64,000 nucleotides of DNA. Source: Ostrinia nubilalis (Eukaryota; Arthropoda; Insecta; Lepidoptera; Crambidae). The stretch covers positions 5,052,001 to 5,116,000 of the forward strand of contig NC_087099.1 of the NCBI RefSeq assembly GCF_963855985.1, given 5' to 3'. Positions 24,833 through 37,644 of this stretch are shown one piece after another. The notes beneath the pieces were generated by a model. It was given only the letters and a program-made list of their open reading frames with translations, made no database searches and was not told the origin of the DNA. Every line of letters begins with the position of its first letter. Position 1 is the first letter of the stretch. The translations under genes and the position numbers were made by a program.

Positions 24833-25313
24833 TCGTGTGCGTTACCTCAGAGATATCGTCGCTTGCCTCTCTAAGTGACGTATCTGACATTTTTTTCGAA
24901 ACGGAGTTATCTACGCCATCTTAATTAATTTCGCAAGACGAATCGATCTATCTAATCGCCTGAAATTTTTGCAAAATGTCAGTTACGTCAGTTAGAGAGG
25001 CAAGCGACGATATGGTGACGCTGATCAAGATGTGCTTATGTCATGGAAAAGGTAGAGCCTTAAATCCTGTAAATGTGCCGAGACGAGAATCTAGCATTTT
25101 TGCCCAATAAGATTTCGAAGTAATTGAAGAAAATAAGAAGCATTACCGCAGCGGAATCCCATTTTCACCAATTAAGTACTCCGCAACCTTACCGGGTAGG
25201 TACAAATGGTAGACTCTCGACACATTTACAGGATACAAGGCACCAACCCCTCCACATAAGCACATCCCGACCAGCGTCACCATGTCGCTGATGTAACGCA
25301 CACGATTAATTTA
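24833..25313. repeat. Diverged inverted duplication with coding-like arms, interrupted by a small MITE
   Basis: Plus arm 24833-24853 plus 25013-25098 and minus arm 25205-25313 share TCGTGTGCGTTAC..TCAG..ATGGTGACGCTG and GATGTGCTTATG. Both translate in a common frame (arm 2: RVRYISDMVTLVGMCLCGG). A ~158-bp MITE interrupts arm 1 at 24855-25012. Confidence 0.55.
24855..25012. mobile_element. ~158-bp MITE with ~38-bp TIRs
   Basis: TCGTCGCTTGCCTCTCTAAG...GACATTT and its inverted copy AAATGTC...TAGAGAGGCAAGCGACGA. Probable TA target duplication. Confidence 0.65.
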
Positions 25314-25698
25314 TGAATTATTAATCTTATCTACCTACTTATTTAAAAAGACCAGTGTCGCGCGCTAAATGAAAACAAGCTTGGTAGGCAGGTACCCATC
25401 CATTGGGGCTACTCCCGATCCCAGTAACGTCAATATACTTAGTAGGTATGCATGCCAGCCATTCACGCAGCACGTGTAAGTGAATCGAAAATGATGCTGT
25501 AGTCCGGTCGCCGAGCCCGTACGACGGGGACGGGCCGTCAAAGTGAGTGAGCGAGCGCGACAGCAATACAATTACGCGCGAGTGATAAGGATGGGTAGCA
25601 TGGTGTCATTGGACGAAATTCTACGTGTTCGGCGACGATAAATAGAGAGAGAGAAGGAATAAAACATCAGTAAAATAATAATTAAATAAGTAAATAAT

Positions 25699-25868
25699 AT
25701 CCCATCAAAAACAATACTTGTCAAAAAAACCTATTAAATATTATTTATGTAAAACGTTAAAGATTTCCTGGCCTGGACTTGGTATTACATGGATCTCACA
25801 ACTTTTTACCGTAAAACAACTGAGTTGCGAGACTTGGTTTTTTTGACAAGTATTGTTTTTGATGGGAT
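25699..25868. mobile_element. 170-bp MITE with 33-bp TIRs
   Basis: ATCCCATCAAAAACAATACT...AAAAAAACC is mirrored by GGTTTTTTTGAC...GTTTTTGATGGGAT. No coding content. Confidence 0.7.
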
Positions 25869-26080
25869 CTCATTTCTTTTTGTATTTTGTAGACAGCAGT
25901 TATGTATCTAGAAAACTGGACCGAAATTGAAAAATTTTACTCGACTTGGCGGTTGCACTACCGTGCCCCCAAATCTCATTTCTTTTTGTATTTTGTAGAC
26001 AGCAGTTATGTATCTAGAAAACTGGACCGAAATTGAAAAATTTTACTCGACTTGGCGGTTGCACTACCGTGCCCCCAAAT
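25867..26080 (+). repeat. Exact tandem duplication, 106-bp period
   Basis: The block beginning ATCTCATTTCTTTTTGTATT and ending ACTACCGTGCCCCCAAAT occurs twice in succession (25867-25974 and 25973-26080, overlapping by 2) with no difference seen by eye. Confidence 0.85.
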
Positions 26081-26544
26081 ATTTAAGTTTTTCCTTGATT
26101 CATACACCAAACACTACTTATATTCCAAATTTGAAGCTTAGGTCTGCTAGAAGTGCCTTAGAATTTTGATGATCGGTGAGTCAGTGAGTCAGTGAGTGAC
26201 AAAATTAAGTAACTTTGACCCGTTATAACTCCTAAACTACTGGTTCAAATTGAAACCTGTATGTGCAAGTCGATTAAAATGTAGGCATATTTTTGAATAA
26301 ACTACGATACGAGTACGAAAAACTAAAACTGGATTTTGTATTTTTTACGAACAGTTCATTTGATATTTACTTGACTGCTCCAGAAGGAGGGTTATGTTTT
26401 TTTTACATAATAATTATTTCTGAATATTTTTATGGAAAAAATAAGTTTTTTATTGATATCTACCTTTATTACTGCATGTTTCGATATTTTCCTGTTTTAT
26501 ATACCTAATAAAATAAAACAAAATGGAGTTTTATGATGATAATT

Positions 26545-26612
26545 TGTAGCGGGATACGAACCCACGGTGCTGGATATTGAGCGTCGGCTGTGATCGTTGT
26601 GCTACTTGGACA
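26545..26612 (-). mobile_element. tRNA-like SINE head
   Basis: Minus strand GTCCAAGTAGCACAACGATC...GTGGGTTCGTATCCCGCTAC; A-box-like and B-box-like sequence. Not a convincing tRNA gene. Confidence 0.45.
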
Positions 26613-26924
26613 TTATTATACCGTGTCGAAATTTTCAATAGCGTCTCTAATCTGTTTTTTGCTTAGTTACATGCCTTCATAAACAAAGCAGTAAACTTAT
26701 TGGCTTTAGCGCCATCTTTTGATATAGCACGCCAAATAAATACTCCGCTCAAGTTGCTAGAATAGAAAGCATTAGCGGGTCGCAAACCGCGGGACGGTCA
26801 AGTCCGCTGCGGCACACTAGCGCGATCTGTTATCACCACTAGGAAACCAAGCGGGCCCGAGCAGTTTCAAGACTTAGGTCGGCCACATTTCGAGTATGGG
26901 ATGATGCATCTGTACTAGTATTAT

Positions 26925-26988
26925 ATTATCTGTGCTTTGGGGCTAGCTGGCACTGTGTGAAATTGTCCAAAGATTTATTTATTATTTA
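26925..26988 (+). mobile_element. LINE/SINE tail (GGCTAGCTGGCACTGTGTGA type)
   Basis: Contains GGGGCTAGCTGGCACTGTG, AAATTGTCCAAAGATTTATT and an A/T microsatellite. Same tail as 53625-53745 (reverse). Truncated by the adjoining Helitron. Confidence 0.6.
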
Positions 26989-27337
26989 CTAGCGGCCGCC
27001 CGCGACTTCGTACGCGTGGATCCCGTTTTACCCCCTTCATCTATCTTACGCGGTTAAGATTTTTCATACAAATGTTTTTTCCCGCTAACTCCCGTTCCCG
27101 TGGGAATTTTGCAATATCCTGTTGTAACTAAGCTTTAAGTTTACTAAGGTACCTGCATGCCAAATTTCAAGCGTCTAACTTAAGCGGTTTAGATTTTTCA
27201 TACAAAAGGATTTTCCCGCTAATTCCCGTTCCCGTGGGAATTCCTAAGTATCCTATAACCTGCCCAGGAGTATGAAGAATAATTGTACCAAATTTCGTTA
27301 AAATCCGTCGAGTAGTTTTTGTTTCTATAAGGAACAT

Positions 27338-27390
<53 letters not shown>

Positions 27391-27509
27391 AATTTTACTG
27401 GTTGCATTTTTGGCATCAGTATCGATCACTAATCACCCCCTGATAGTTATTTTGAAAATATATTTCATGTACAGAATTGACCTCTCTACAGATTTATTAT
27501 AAGTATAGA
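26989..27509 (-). mobile_element. Mini-Helitron (subfamily H1), 521 bp
   Basis: On the minus strand A|TCTATACTTATAATAAATCT ... GGGCGGCCGCTAG|T. Contains about twelve tandem CAGA units (27342-27388). Same subfamily as 45098-45587, opposite orientation. Confidence 0.75.
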
Positions 27510-27524
27510 TAGATTATCAATTTC

Positions 27525-27697
27525 ATGGTGCAGAACGTCAACTGCTGAACATAGGCCTCAATGATTTCCTCAACGCCCGGTTGGTAGCAGTAGCATCCAG
27601 CGCCTTCTTGCTACCTTTATGAGGTCGTCGGTCTACCTTGTGGACATCCCACACTGCGTTTTCCGGTGCGTGGCCTCCACTGCTGAACCTTGCTGCC
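27525..27697 (-). mobile_element. RTE-type LINE 3' fragment
   Basis: Contains CAACTGCTGAACATAGGCCT, GCCCGGTTGGTAGCAG, CATCCAGCGCCTTCTTGC and GTCGTCGGTCTACCTTGTGG. Confidence 0.7.
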
Positions 27698-27699
27698 TC

Positions 27700-28905
27700 A
27701 TAAATCAGCATATAACCCCCTTAACTTACAAAATAACAAACGAGGTAAAGTACCTATAAGTATGTTGACCTTAAGAAAGTCCTTTAAGTAGGTATACTTA
27801 AGATATTCCACATTCTCTGTGGAATGAAGTCATTGTTAATCCTAATGTACCTCAGTAACGTAGCTTTCGCTTAACCATTTTCAATTCAGGAAAATGAGAT
27901 GAGCGCGTTAACAAAAAAGGCTGGCAAAGTGTCATTAAGCTCATTGGAATTCTTGCAAAGTGCTGGCGTGGATTAATACATCTCGCGAAATTAAACTAAG
28001 AAAATTTTAAAGGGAATTAGTGGTGTCTAGTAAATTTGCCCGCGACATAATTAAGTTAGCGTTTACTCGTTGCCGCGAACTTTTAATGGGATGCCTAGCG
28101 TTGCTGAGTTCTGGCATTATTCTTGAGCGTCAACGTAACAGGCGACACGGTGAACAGGCACCAGCACGTTAAGCTAAACACATGAGATCTTATTTAGTTG
28201 TGGTAAAGGCTATTTTACATCAAAAATATACAGCTGATGTGATGTTCGAACGTACGAGGCTTGAGTTGAATTAGTGGCGGTATAATTAAACTCACGTTAG
28301 TTTAGTTAGTATTTATTTTGTTAGTGGATAAATACAGAGGTACTTTTGGCTTAGTAATCACCAAAGTTAGATCTACTCTGCCGTGGATTGGTGACCATTT
28401 GGACTACATTCAGTAGAATTTATCACAAGGATCTCCATGGCTTAAAAGGCAATTCAAAAAAGTGGCTTGGCTATTTTTTTATTAGTATTAAGCTTAGTCT
28501 GAGGCCTTGGGGGGTTGTATAAAACCTGTTAGTTAGATGTAGGTTAGATCTACTTTACATCTACCTCTCAATCAATTCGTACTGATATGGCCTGAGCCAC
28601 ACATAACCTTAATTATATGTACTATACTATATTATACCAACGCCATAACGCACCGCCTAGCCTGCGAATGCTGTACCAAAATTTGCATCAGTACCAAACA
28701 AATTATTCAGCAGGCATTGTTTTTGCAGTCCCCTCGACATTTAACTATCATTTAACACAGAAAAAGACAATTAAAACCACTAACAATGTAACAATAGCTC
28801 TTGCATTCACTCAGGTCAAGTCGACAAGCCCATTAAATTCAAACTGTAACCACAATGGAAAGAGATACAGTGGGCATAATATGATTTAATAAATTATTAC
28901 TAAAA
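27700..28905. other. No gene recognised
   Basis: AT-rich spacer. The 90-codon frame at 28617-28889 has no recognised domain or flanking splice signals. Confidence 0.4.
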
Positions 28906-28910
28906 TTACT

Positions 28911-29009
28911 TAGGCTGGGTTGCACCATCTTACTTTAACTTTGACAAACGTCAAAAGTCTGTCAAACTCCGTACAAGAAACACCGGTCATCGTTATAGTT
29001 ACTGTTAAA
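28911..29009 (-). mobile_element. MITE family M1, copy 6 (3'-truncated)
   Basis: TAGGCTGGGTTGCACCATCT ... CACCGGTCATCG; the last ~22 bp are missing. Confidence 0.7.
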
Positions 29010-29050
29010 CAACAACATTACACTTAAAAATTTCGACGGGTTCATCCAGT

Positions 29051-29150
29051 GTCTAAGTAGCTCAGTTGGAAGAGCATTTGCCCGGCAAGCGAAAAGTCGT
29101 GGGTTCAATTCTCGCCTTAGGCAGTTCGATTTTTTCAAGTTGTTTATATT
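29051..29150 (+). mobile_element. tRNA-derived SINE, most complete copy
   Basis: 29051-29122 folds as a tRNA: GTCTAAG pairs with CTTAGGC, D-arm GCTC/GAGC, anticodon stem TTTGC/GCGAA, loop CCGGCAA. C at position 33 instead of U argues against a working tRNA. Tail GTTCGATTTTTTCAAGT. Confidence 0.65.
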
Positions 29151-29909
29151 ATATTTTCAAGTTACTGTTAACGTTAGCCTTATTCTTGCCTCTACGAGTA
29201 CACATATTACTGCTGAGTAACGACTCGCCAGTATCGATACCGTTGCCTTGAGTCACCTACGGTTCCATTCTTCTCTGGGACTAAGTAGGTAGGTATACAT
29301 AATACATACATCTATTATGTTAACTCCAAGCCTAGGTAGGCTCTGAGAATAGTCAAAATAGTCCGTCTATTCGGAGATATTGTCAAATGAAAATGGTTAC
29401 TCTAAGTCAAGCGTTGGAATAGGAAAAAATAATAAACTACTGGGTCTACTGTATTCTATTCTGTTATTTAGTTACCAAGCAGCTGCGGAAGGTAGTTTGC
29501 CTCAATAATTCACCTTTTAACATAGCCCTGTTTTAAATTAGTAGAGAAAGAATAGAATGGGGCTGCTCCAAACTGAATGGGGCTAAAGGATGCATTCGGA
29601 TTTGCCCCAAAATGGACTACGGGCTATTATATGGGGCAAATTCAGTTCTCCTGTTACATTATGAGTGATTTGCCCAAAACGAAAATTATTTTCATGATTC
29701 AAGGTACTTATGAACCATTTTGGAAATGTGTGTGCTAACCTGATGAAAAAATATTTTTAGAGTCAAGCTCTGTTTTTATTTTACACAAACATACAGTAAA
29801 TCTTAGGCATTTGTTTTTGGTCACCAATTGAAATGATTTTATATTTTTGCTGGGCAATTTTCTAGACTTTTTAAAAAATTTGCCTATATTGTCCTACACT
29901 AGGTAGTTA

Positions 29910-29952
29910 CTTATATTCGGAAATTCCGTCTACTTATATTCGGAAATTCCGC
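29910..29952 (+). repeat. Short tandem duplication
   Basis: ACTTATATTCGGAAATTCCG occurs twice, about 22 bp apart. Confidence 0.7.
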
Positions 29953-30233
29953 TTTCAAAATTACTTCATAGATACAAGTCCCTAATGCCATAGGCCCGGA
30001 AATAGGCCCGTTCCCGGGGGACGAACGATGGCCGAACCATTAGCCGTTGTGTGACGAGCCGAAATTCGCCCGAATAGCGTTAAAACTAGTTTTCCGTAAA
30101 CGTAACGAATTCAGTATTGATGGGTTAAAGGTGTATCAAATACGTGACAATCGCGGGGCGTGCATCATTGTGAGAGATGTTGCTTACTATAGAGACGGAG
30201 GATCTTATAGAGCTGCATGCACGTCAACATCAC

Positions 30234-30357
30234 TTAGGCTGAGTTGCACCACCTAACTTTAACAGTAACTATAACGATAATAGGTGCTTTTTGTATGGAG
30301 TTTGACAGATTTTTGAAGTTTGGCAATGTTAAAGTAAGATGGTGCAACCCAGCCTTA
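30234..30357 (+). mobile_element. MITE family M1, copy 7
   Basis: TTAGGCTGAGTTGCACCACC to GGTGCAACCCAGCCTTA. Full length. Confidence 0.8.
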
Positions 30358-30359
30358 GC

Positions 30360-32370
30360 AGCTCATGCATTGCAACAGCCATGGTTTATCATGTTTAATG
30401 AATTTATGTTTATATTAGCTGTATAATTATTAGTTTGGGACTAAGTTGCGTAGTGTAAAATGTCCGTGGATATTTATTTATTTTAATACTTAACTATGTT
30501 ACCCTTTACGGCGGTGAGATCTCTTCCCAAGCTCCTTGTTATAAAGTATTTTTCCTAATATTACTAGTAAAGTCACGATTCCCAACAAAAATCACTTATC
30601 CATTTCAAACACATTTTCCGGACTCCAAGTAATTATGAGAGACAATTAGGGTGTCCAAAATGCCAGATAAACGGCTGTTAAGGACCGAAAACAACTTACT
30701 GACGCGGAAATGTCAAATCCCACTTACGGCGTTCTTGACGACTTTCATAGCACAATAAGAACGGTCTTACCAATAAGGATGCGTTAGCTGAAATTCTGGC
30801 AGAACAGCAGAAGGAGCTATCAATTTGTGTCGAAACATTCAACTCTGCGGCAACTGAAATATTAATAATTTATCAAAATCAATTATTCTTTCAAGCACCA
30901 CCCCGTAATTTAAAATATTTTAAGTAAGGGCTCTCAGAACCAAAGCACATGATGCGTTATGGGGCCGCACCACAAAGATTTTGTTGTATCGACGAGCACA
31001 CGAGTGACGTAGCAGCGTTGGACTAACAACAACTAAGTAAGCAAAGCTTGTACTATGGGTACTAGACAACGGATATTTTAGGTTATAAAATAATCATGAT
31101 GAAAAGAAAAAACATTGTTGCAGAATTTAAACGTGCTGTCTTTTTTCTCCGAGCTACGTTTTGGTGTGAAAATTTTTGCTTCGTTATTTTATTTCCGTCT
31201 CAACGAAAAGTTTTAACGAATCTCGAACTTGGGCTTACGTTTACAATGCTTTGTCTGTTCACGTCCCGTTGTTTGCGAAATAATATTTGCATTCAAATAT
31301 TAGATGCTTACCTATGGAATTGCTGGAGTATTCGTATTCTTCGAAATTCATAGCACAATTTATTTTCTTAACTCTATAGCTGTTACCGTTACTTGTTTTT
31401 CCTCAGGAAGTCGAACTAAATTTTAAAACATGATATGAAAACATCTTTATTTCGTGTTACCTATAATTATGGATTTTATATTTTATGGCTAAACGATTGG
31501 TTAACACCCGTATTCATAAACATTACTATGAGGTCTCACAGTGTACGGTACAATACCGTTAAGCTTAAATTCCAATGTAGAGTCGAACACAGGAAACTGC
31601 GTTGATTTAAATAAACTACATTTATGAAACAATTCGCATTTTATGTGGAAATAAGAAAAACACCTTTACTGTTATAAGTAGGCTAATATTCCTATCGAAA
31701 ACGTTTCAACCAAAAATGTCTTATAAAAGTACCAAAAACGAATGATAAAACTGAAGGCGAGGTATAAATAAAGCCCATTTCCTTTGAACTTTATTTCTTT
31801 GTGGCTGCTTTGTTATTATGAAGTGGCATATTTTGTTATTGTTACACGTCTGAGCCAAGACGATATGTCACGTACAAAACCTTGGCACTAAAGTTGTGCC
31901 TACAAAAATCGTTAAAAGCTTTAAAAGAAGACGTTTTAGATTTCCATTTTCATCATCAGGTTTTATTTATTCTTCAATGTAACACGTCTTTAATATACCA
32001 GTGGCCTAATTCATGTATTTTGACAGTCAAGATCTTGCTGACGTTCTGAAGTCATCCCATTGAAAAACAGTTCTAAATCCGTATTCACAAGGGTAATTTT
32101 GATAGAACGATTACTCGATAGGATCGTGTTCACTCAGTTTTGTTGTCGTTGAAGTTTTGTTAAGGCTACAGGAGCAAAGACAGGATTTGTCCTACACTCC
32201 CCACGCTAATCAGACGAGAAGAGGAAGCCTAAAGTTTGCATAATTTTGTTCTTTAGATGTTGATGATCAGTTTGTAAATTAACTTCCTTTCTTGCAGGAA
32301 AATTCTTTAGTGGATCAAAAACGTAGCAGGATGATACAAGATGCGTTGCGACGGCGGTGCGACGCTGGAG
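30360..32370. other. No gene recognised
   Basis: AT-rich spacer. The frame at 31096-31353 has no recognised domain. Confidence 0.4.
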
Positions 32371-32377
32371 CGTTCAT

Positions 32378-32575
32378 CATCATCATATCAGCCACAGGAC
32401 GTCCACTGTCGAACGTAGGCCTCCTCCAATGATTTTCATATCGCCCGGTTGGTAGCGGCCTGCATCCCTCGCCTTTCTGCTACCTTTTTATGATCGTAAG
32501 TGTATCTTGTGGGTGGACGTCACACGCTGCGTCGTCTTCAAATAGAAATGTCTGTGGCGGGCACGAGAGCGGTGC
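32378..32575 (-). mobile_element. RTE-type LINE 3' fragment
   Basis: Starts with TCATCATCATCATATCAGCC, then ACAGGACGTCCACTG and GCCCGGTTGGTAGCGGCCTG. Degraded 5' side. Confidence 0.7.
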
Positions 32576-32631
32576 GGTCGCGAAATACGATGAAATCTTT
32601 ACGGAGCCAAAACTCATCGTGTCCTTTGACT

Positions 32632-32745
32632 CTAAGGGTGGGTTGCACCATCTTACTTTAACTTTGACACACATCAAAAGTCTGTCAAACTCCATACAAA
32701 AAAACACCGGTTATCGTCATAGTTACGGTAAACAAAGTTAGGTGG
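32632..32745 (-). mobile_element. MITE family M1, copy 8 (degenerate)
   Basis: GGGTTGCACCATCTTACTTT ... AAAACACCGGTTATCG...GTTAGGTGG; outer ends degraded. Confidence 0.7.
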
Positions 32746-32749
32746 TTTT

Positions 32750-35700
32750 CGTTGCCGCGACATTCAACATAGCACATTTCGATGTCACGTAGAAATCCCA
32801 TTGAGCAGCGGACGGCATTTGTTTGAGATTTCCCAAACCCTTAAATACCTCAGTCTAAATCCATAAACCAATAACATCAGTCGTCATCAATGACGTCACA
32901 TAAGCGTTCGATGTGGTCCAGCATTCAGTCATGTCATGCGCGCGTGCCCAAGCATGTAGCTCTGCTGATAATTTATTGCCACAAATTGATATATTGACAC
33001 GGCGTATTCTACTTTAGATAGATTGCATTAAGGTCCCGAATTGCAGTAACATAATTGCTTGTCAAAAAATCCCAACCAGACTTAAGTAGCCTTAAGGAGA
33101 GATAAGAAATAGAAGAAAATATTTTAATATTTTTACTGTAACACAAAAACTATAGGTACTTACCTTGTGATACCTAATTCTTATTTCTTTGTTGAATAGG
33201 TACCCCATTAGGTTTACGACTTTGTAAGATTTATTCACAAAAAATGACTGTTTTTAATCTGATGTTATTAAAACTAATATACTACACTGGCAAAATAATG
33301 TTTGGAATTGTATCATAACTTTATTCAACAAAGAGACGATTAGCGACTTTGATTTGATATATCTACTAAGTACTCAGTAGTCATTATATTCTACAACATG
33401 GCTTGTAACGTATTCCAGACATTGCTAAATTGCATATCTGAATGATCTAAACTGGCCACAATTTCAATGCTTTATGTTATTGTATGAATGGGTTATACAA
33501 ACATTATTTTAAGCTTCCAGGAATTTGATATCCATGCTCACAGCATAATGCTCTAGGCAATTTCCAGAAGTTGGCTATTATACAACTAGACTTATTATGA
33601 AGCTGAAAAAGGTACATTAAATTTCATTTTAACTTCATAGATAATAAATAATGTATTTACCCAAATAATTAATTAAACAACGGACTAGTGACAGTACGGG
33701 TATAAAACATAATGTAGTAAACTTCAATGTAAGTACACAATGACATATTCACTATAAGCCTACGAGCAGATCACCGATTTTTAGTTGGCCAATAGTTAAT
33801 TTTTAAAGTAGTAGGTATGTAGTTAATTTTTTAAGCTTGGGTTCATACTCCAAGTTAAAACTGCAATAATTGGCGTTATGATTATTTAGCCATCTTCAAT
33901 TCGATTATTATGTAGATTACTTAAAGTTTATGATAATTATTGTTTGAATTTTAATATAGGTACGATAAATTTTTTATAAGCTTTTCAAATATAAGGGCTC
34001 AAACTTTTTCCAGGACATAAAAGGAAACCTAAGTCTATAAAAAAGTGCTTAATGGCCGGAAAATTCGACTGACCTCGTTTTAATTAAGACTATTAAGTAA
34101 GTACTAAAAAGTACAAAGAGTGAGGAGTCTTAAAGAAAGTTCTGATGCTAACATTTACTATCATAATTAATTAAGATTGGTGATTAAAACTAGCCCTTAC
34201 TCAAATTAAATAGTCTTTTTCTTACCTCCTTAACGCTAACATCACTGTGTAGGCGTTGGAAACATAGTCCAATTTGGCTCTAATGAAGCCAAATTTGGCT
34301 CTAATAAAGCTAAATTTTGTAAATACAAAACAATTACGCTTTCTTAAATATGTCTAAGGTTTTACGAAAACCTTGAAACTCATTAGTGATTTCCCGAAGT
34401 CCTGCCTAATTTACAGGAAAAGTGGCGGCTCAACGTTTATTTTTGTAAAGATCTCAACCTTAACGAATAATCATTAACACTGGACATTTTCGGGTTCCAG
34501 TAAAAAGATCGGTGCGTACCATTAGGGATCCTCAACAGGAAGTGTCAAATTAAATAACCTGGGAAACCTGTATCCATGCTGTTTGTTGCTTTCTTTCTAC
34601 AAACAATAAGATAAGAGTGTCATGTGCTTTGGCTCCAATCTAAGGCATTATTTTATATTTCAAGTACACATTTTTTTATATCCGGCTGAAATGGCCAGTT
34701 CGGTTTTTGAAGACAAACAATTTTTTTAGGAAGTATCAAACAAAAGATCTTTTTTATCCTGGTAGAGCCTTACTTCGTTACTCACGACCCAGATACTTAA
34801 GTATTAATTCGAGTAGCTTGCCCTACCACTTCAGAGGGTCAAGTGGCGTCACTCAGTCACTTTTCTACTTTTTCACATTGATTTCATCACATTTCCTAGT
34901 TTGCTGATATAAATAGACCTCGTAAGCTGTCGGCTATTACCTGTATTATAATAAATCCTCTTTCAAACCGCCTGGGAGTGGTGTGAGCTTTGGGCACATT
35001 GTTCTCGTTGATGGATGCGAGTGTACTCAATATTTTCCGATAAAAGCTGAAGGATTTGACGGAAGATATTGCTTCACAAACGATTTGACTGTATTGGTAA
35101 AATGAAAACCTCTTGAGAGACTTGTTGTTACAGTCGACGATTGATAATGGCACATTTTGTGAGAAAATCATGAATGATATTTATCGATGTAAACATTATT
35201 TAGGTAATATCGATTAAAATTATGAACAACTTTCCTTGAACTATGTAAGATCAAAATATTTTTTGATCACTCAGAAGGTCAAAGGTCAAAACGTGACCTT
35301 AAAGCCCAAAATGTAAATTAGATTTAACGTTGCCTGAAAAAAACGTTTAGCACGGAATTCTAGTTAGTGGCGGAGGGAAACTCGCCAAAGTGGGGAAGTC
35401 CGATTTTTAGGCCTTTTTGCTGGGACGTGCTTAGAGCGACACTTTGCCTGGATATGAGCTGACTGCCTAAAAAGTCACAGTTGATTCTACTTTACGTAGA
35501 ACCCTAAAAATACTGGCGCTCTTAAATTCGAACGGAATAGGGTTGACGCTGAATGTGCTTTTAATTATAAATAACTAGCTTTTTCTTATCAGTTTCGAAG
35601 CCTGTTCATTTACATAAATAATCAAAACTATATTAGTCGTCAGTTGTAGCCATTGCTACATTAATTGCTCAAAAATACAACTCTGTGGTAAAAATCTAAA

Positions 35701-36585
35701 AATACATATATTTAAGTTCTTCGAAATGTGAACCTTGATACATATTCGTATTAAACTTTTTTCAAAAGCATTTTAGGCTTTATGCGGTAGGCTTTATATT
35801 CCTCTGAATATATTCGTTATAAATAGGTTCCATGAAAATTTCTTCAGATAATCTTTACTCTCATTGTCATAAAAATTATATCTATAGCTGTAGATTCTAC
35901 GTACGAGTATACCGTAAATCCAATTGTGAGACTAGAGGTGGGATTACTCTTAAATTGTATGGCAATCACACCTGGGAATAGACTATTTGACACCATTCCC
36001 CAATAGGTAATTCATATTACAACTTTTTTAAAAGACACTTCATTCTGGTCTTAAGAACTTAATTAATTTTAAATTACATGTAAATTAAGATTTTTGGTTG
36101 CATTGTAATTGAAAAAGTAGTATAAATGAGTTGATAAAGTAGTGACGTCACTTGCTTGTATACAAAATCTATGGGAGAGTCTGGTATTGACAGTTTTAAA
36201 AAGTACGTCAATTGATTGGTGGTGTCAACACGTATATTTAACCCGTAACTTGCTGAGAGTCTCAAAAGAGTCTAGACTTCTCAGTTGAACTAGTGTCTGA
36301 TAAAGATAGAGAGAGAGTGCGATAGAGATCAGAAATACCTCTTTAAGCATAAGATTGATCTGTTGCTAACCCTATGTTCTGTTCCTGCATGGCCACGATT
36401 AGCCTGGTGGAAAAATCGCAATGTTTCCCTTTTCCAAGCTGTTTTTAACGTACCTTATAAAGTTTTAAGTTTTCACGGTATTTTGCACGTTTAACCAAGC
36501 CAAACCGATTTAATGCAATTTCCTAAATGAACCTACATTCCAAAATTATTCAAAAGGTAGTTATATTTATCGTCTTTGATCATAA
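32750..36585. other. No gene recognised
   Basis: Nearly 4 kb of AT-rich spacer. The frames at 34707-34907 and 34896-35171 overlap on opposite strands without a recognised domain. No element assigned. Confidence 0.4.
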
Positions 36586-36590
36586 GGTCG

Positions 36591-36704
36591 TACAGTCAGT
36601 AGCCAATAAGTTCGCAACACGTCTTTGTTACAATAAAATTGACATAAGGTTGTGTTATCAATGTTTTAGCCACTTTCGGTGTCACGAACTACTTGAAGCT
36701 AAAG
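36591..36704. mobile_element. MITE related to 909-1031 (copy 2)
   Basis: TACAGTCAGTAGCC, TTCGCAACACGTCTTTGTTA and GTGTCACGAACTACTTGAAG match copy 1 with internal changes. Confidence 0.6.
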
Positions 36705-36756
36705 CTACGAATCTAAGCTGCTTCTCACTTAACATCATGTACATATGCCACCGTAA

Positions 36757-36878
36757 AATTGTGAATTCCGTCAGATTATAATCTGACGTAGTTAAATTAC
36801 AATCTAACCTAACCTAACCCACTGTTAGTTTACAATCTAACGCGTTATATTATAAACTGACAGAGTTCACAATTTCAC
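36757..36878. mobile_element. Small palindromic MITE
   Basis: AAAATTGTGAATTCCGTCAG is mirrored by CTGACAGAGTTCACAATTT. Contains an 18-bp perfect palindrome, GTCAGATTATAATCTGAC. Confidence 0.55.
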
Positions 36879-37201
36879 GTTGACACATACATTATCAAAT
36901 ACAGTAGATTTTCTTACACTGCGTTTCTTATTATTATTTCTACTGCTAACAGTTTTCACGATAAATCTCACATGAAAGATGCTCTACGTCTCCCGATGAA
37001 TTTTAATGCTGCGTATTCTTGGCAAAGAGATTTAAAATGTATGAGATTTGAAAAATACAACAAGGGATACGTCGATTTACTTCAAACGGCTTCACTACAA
37101 AGCACTTTTCTTCAGCTGTATTTTTATGAAAGCTTTTATGTGAATAGTTTTCTTGGATGTTGTAATGTGCGGATAGGTACTTGATAGGTACTCTAAAAGT
37201 C

Positions 37202-37258
37202 ATCATCATCAACAGCCCTTTACAGTCCACTGCTGGACTAGCTATGAGCCTCCTCTTA
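37202..37258 (-). mobile_element. RTE-type LINE tail, very short
   Basis: CATCATCATC, then TCCACTGCTGGACTAG and GAGCCTCCTC; heavily degraded. Confidence 0.45.
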
Positions 37259-37644
37259 AGAATCTAAAAGTACTATCACTTAATAATGAAGATGATGATT
37301 TCATGAATTAAATTATAATCATTAGAATTATATTTTCATCCAAACTATTAATCATGATGTGAAACAACTTGTCTTTTTTTCCAAGTTTTTCCCAGTATGT
37401 AGATATAATCAATTTTACGACCGACTCTTGATGACGCCCTAGTATCTTATTTGTAAAATCGTCTTAAGAATCAAGGTCTAAAAATATTTATTGATGTAGT
37501 TTCGTACAGCTCCTACTTATAAACAAACAAATATAATTTTTACTGCCCGCAATCAAATGTTTAAAAGCATCCATTAGGCTCCTGCTCAAACGCTCAGTCT
37601 GTATTACACTCGGCATCAAAGAAATCGGACCTCCCGCGAAAAGC

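Noticed and set aside
27342..27388. CAGA tandem units as a CRISPR-like array
   Set aside because: A simple 4-bp microsatellite with no spacers, inside a Helitron of a eukaryotic genome.
28617..28889. 90-codon open frame as a small gene
   Set aside because: No recognised domain, no signal peptide, no splice or conservation evidence; length is within chance for this much sequence.
29051..29122. Possible functional tRNA gene
   Set aside because: Cloverleaf is good, but position 33 is C rather than U, and the same unit with its tail is repeated at 15.8 kb and 3.7 kb, so it is a SINE head.
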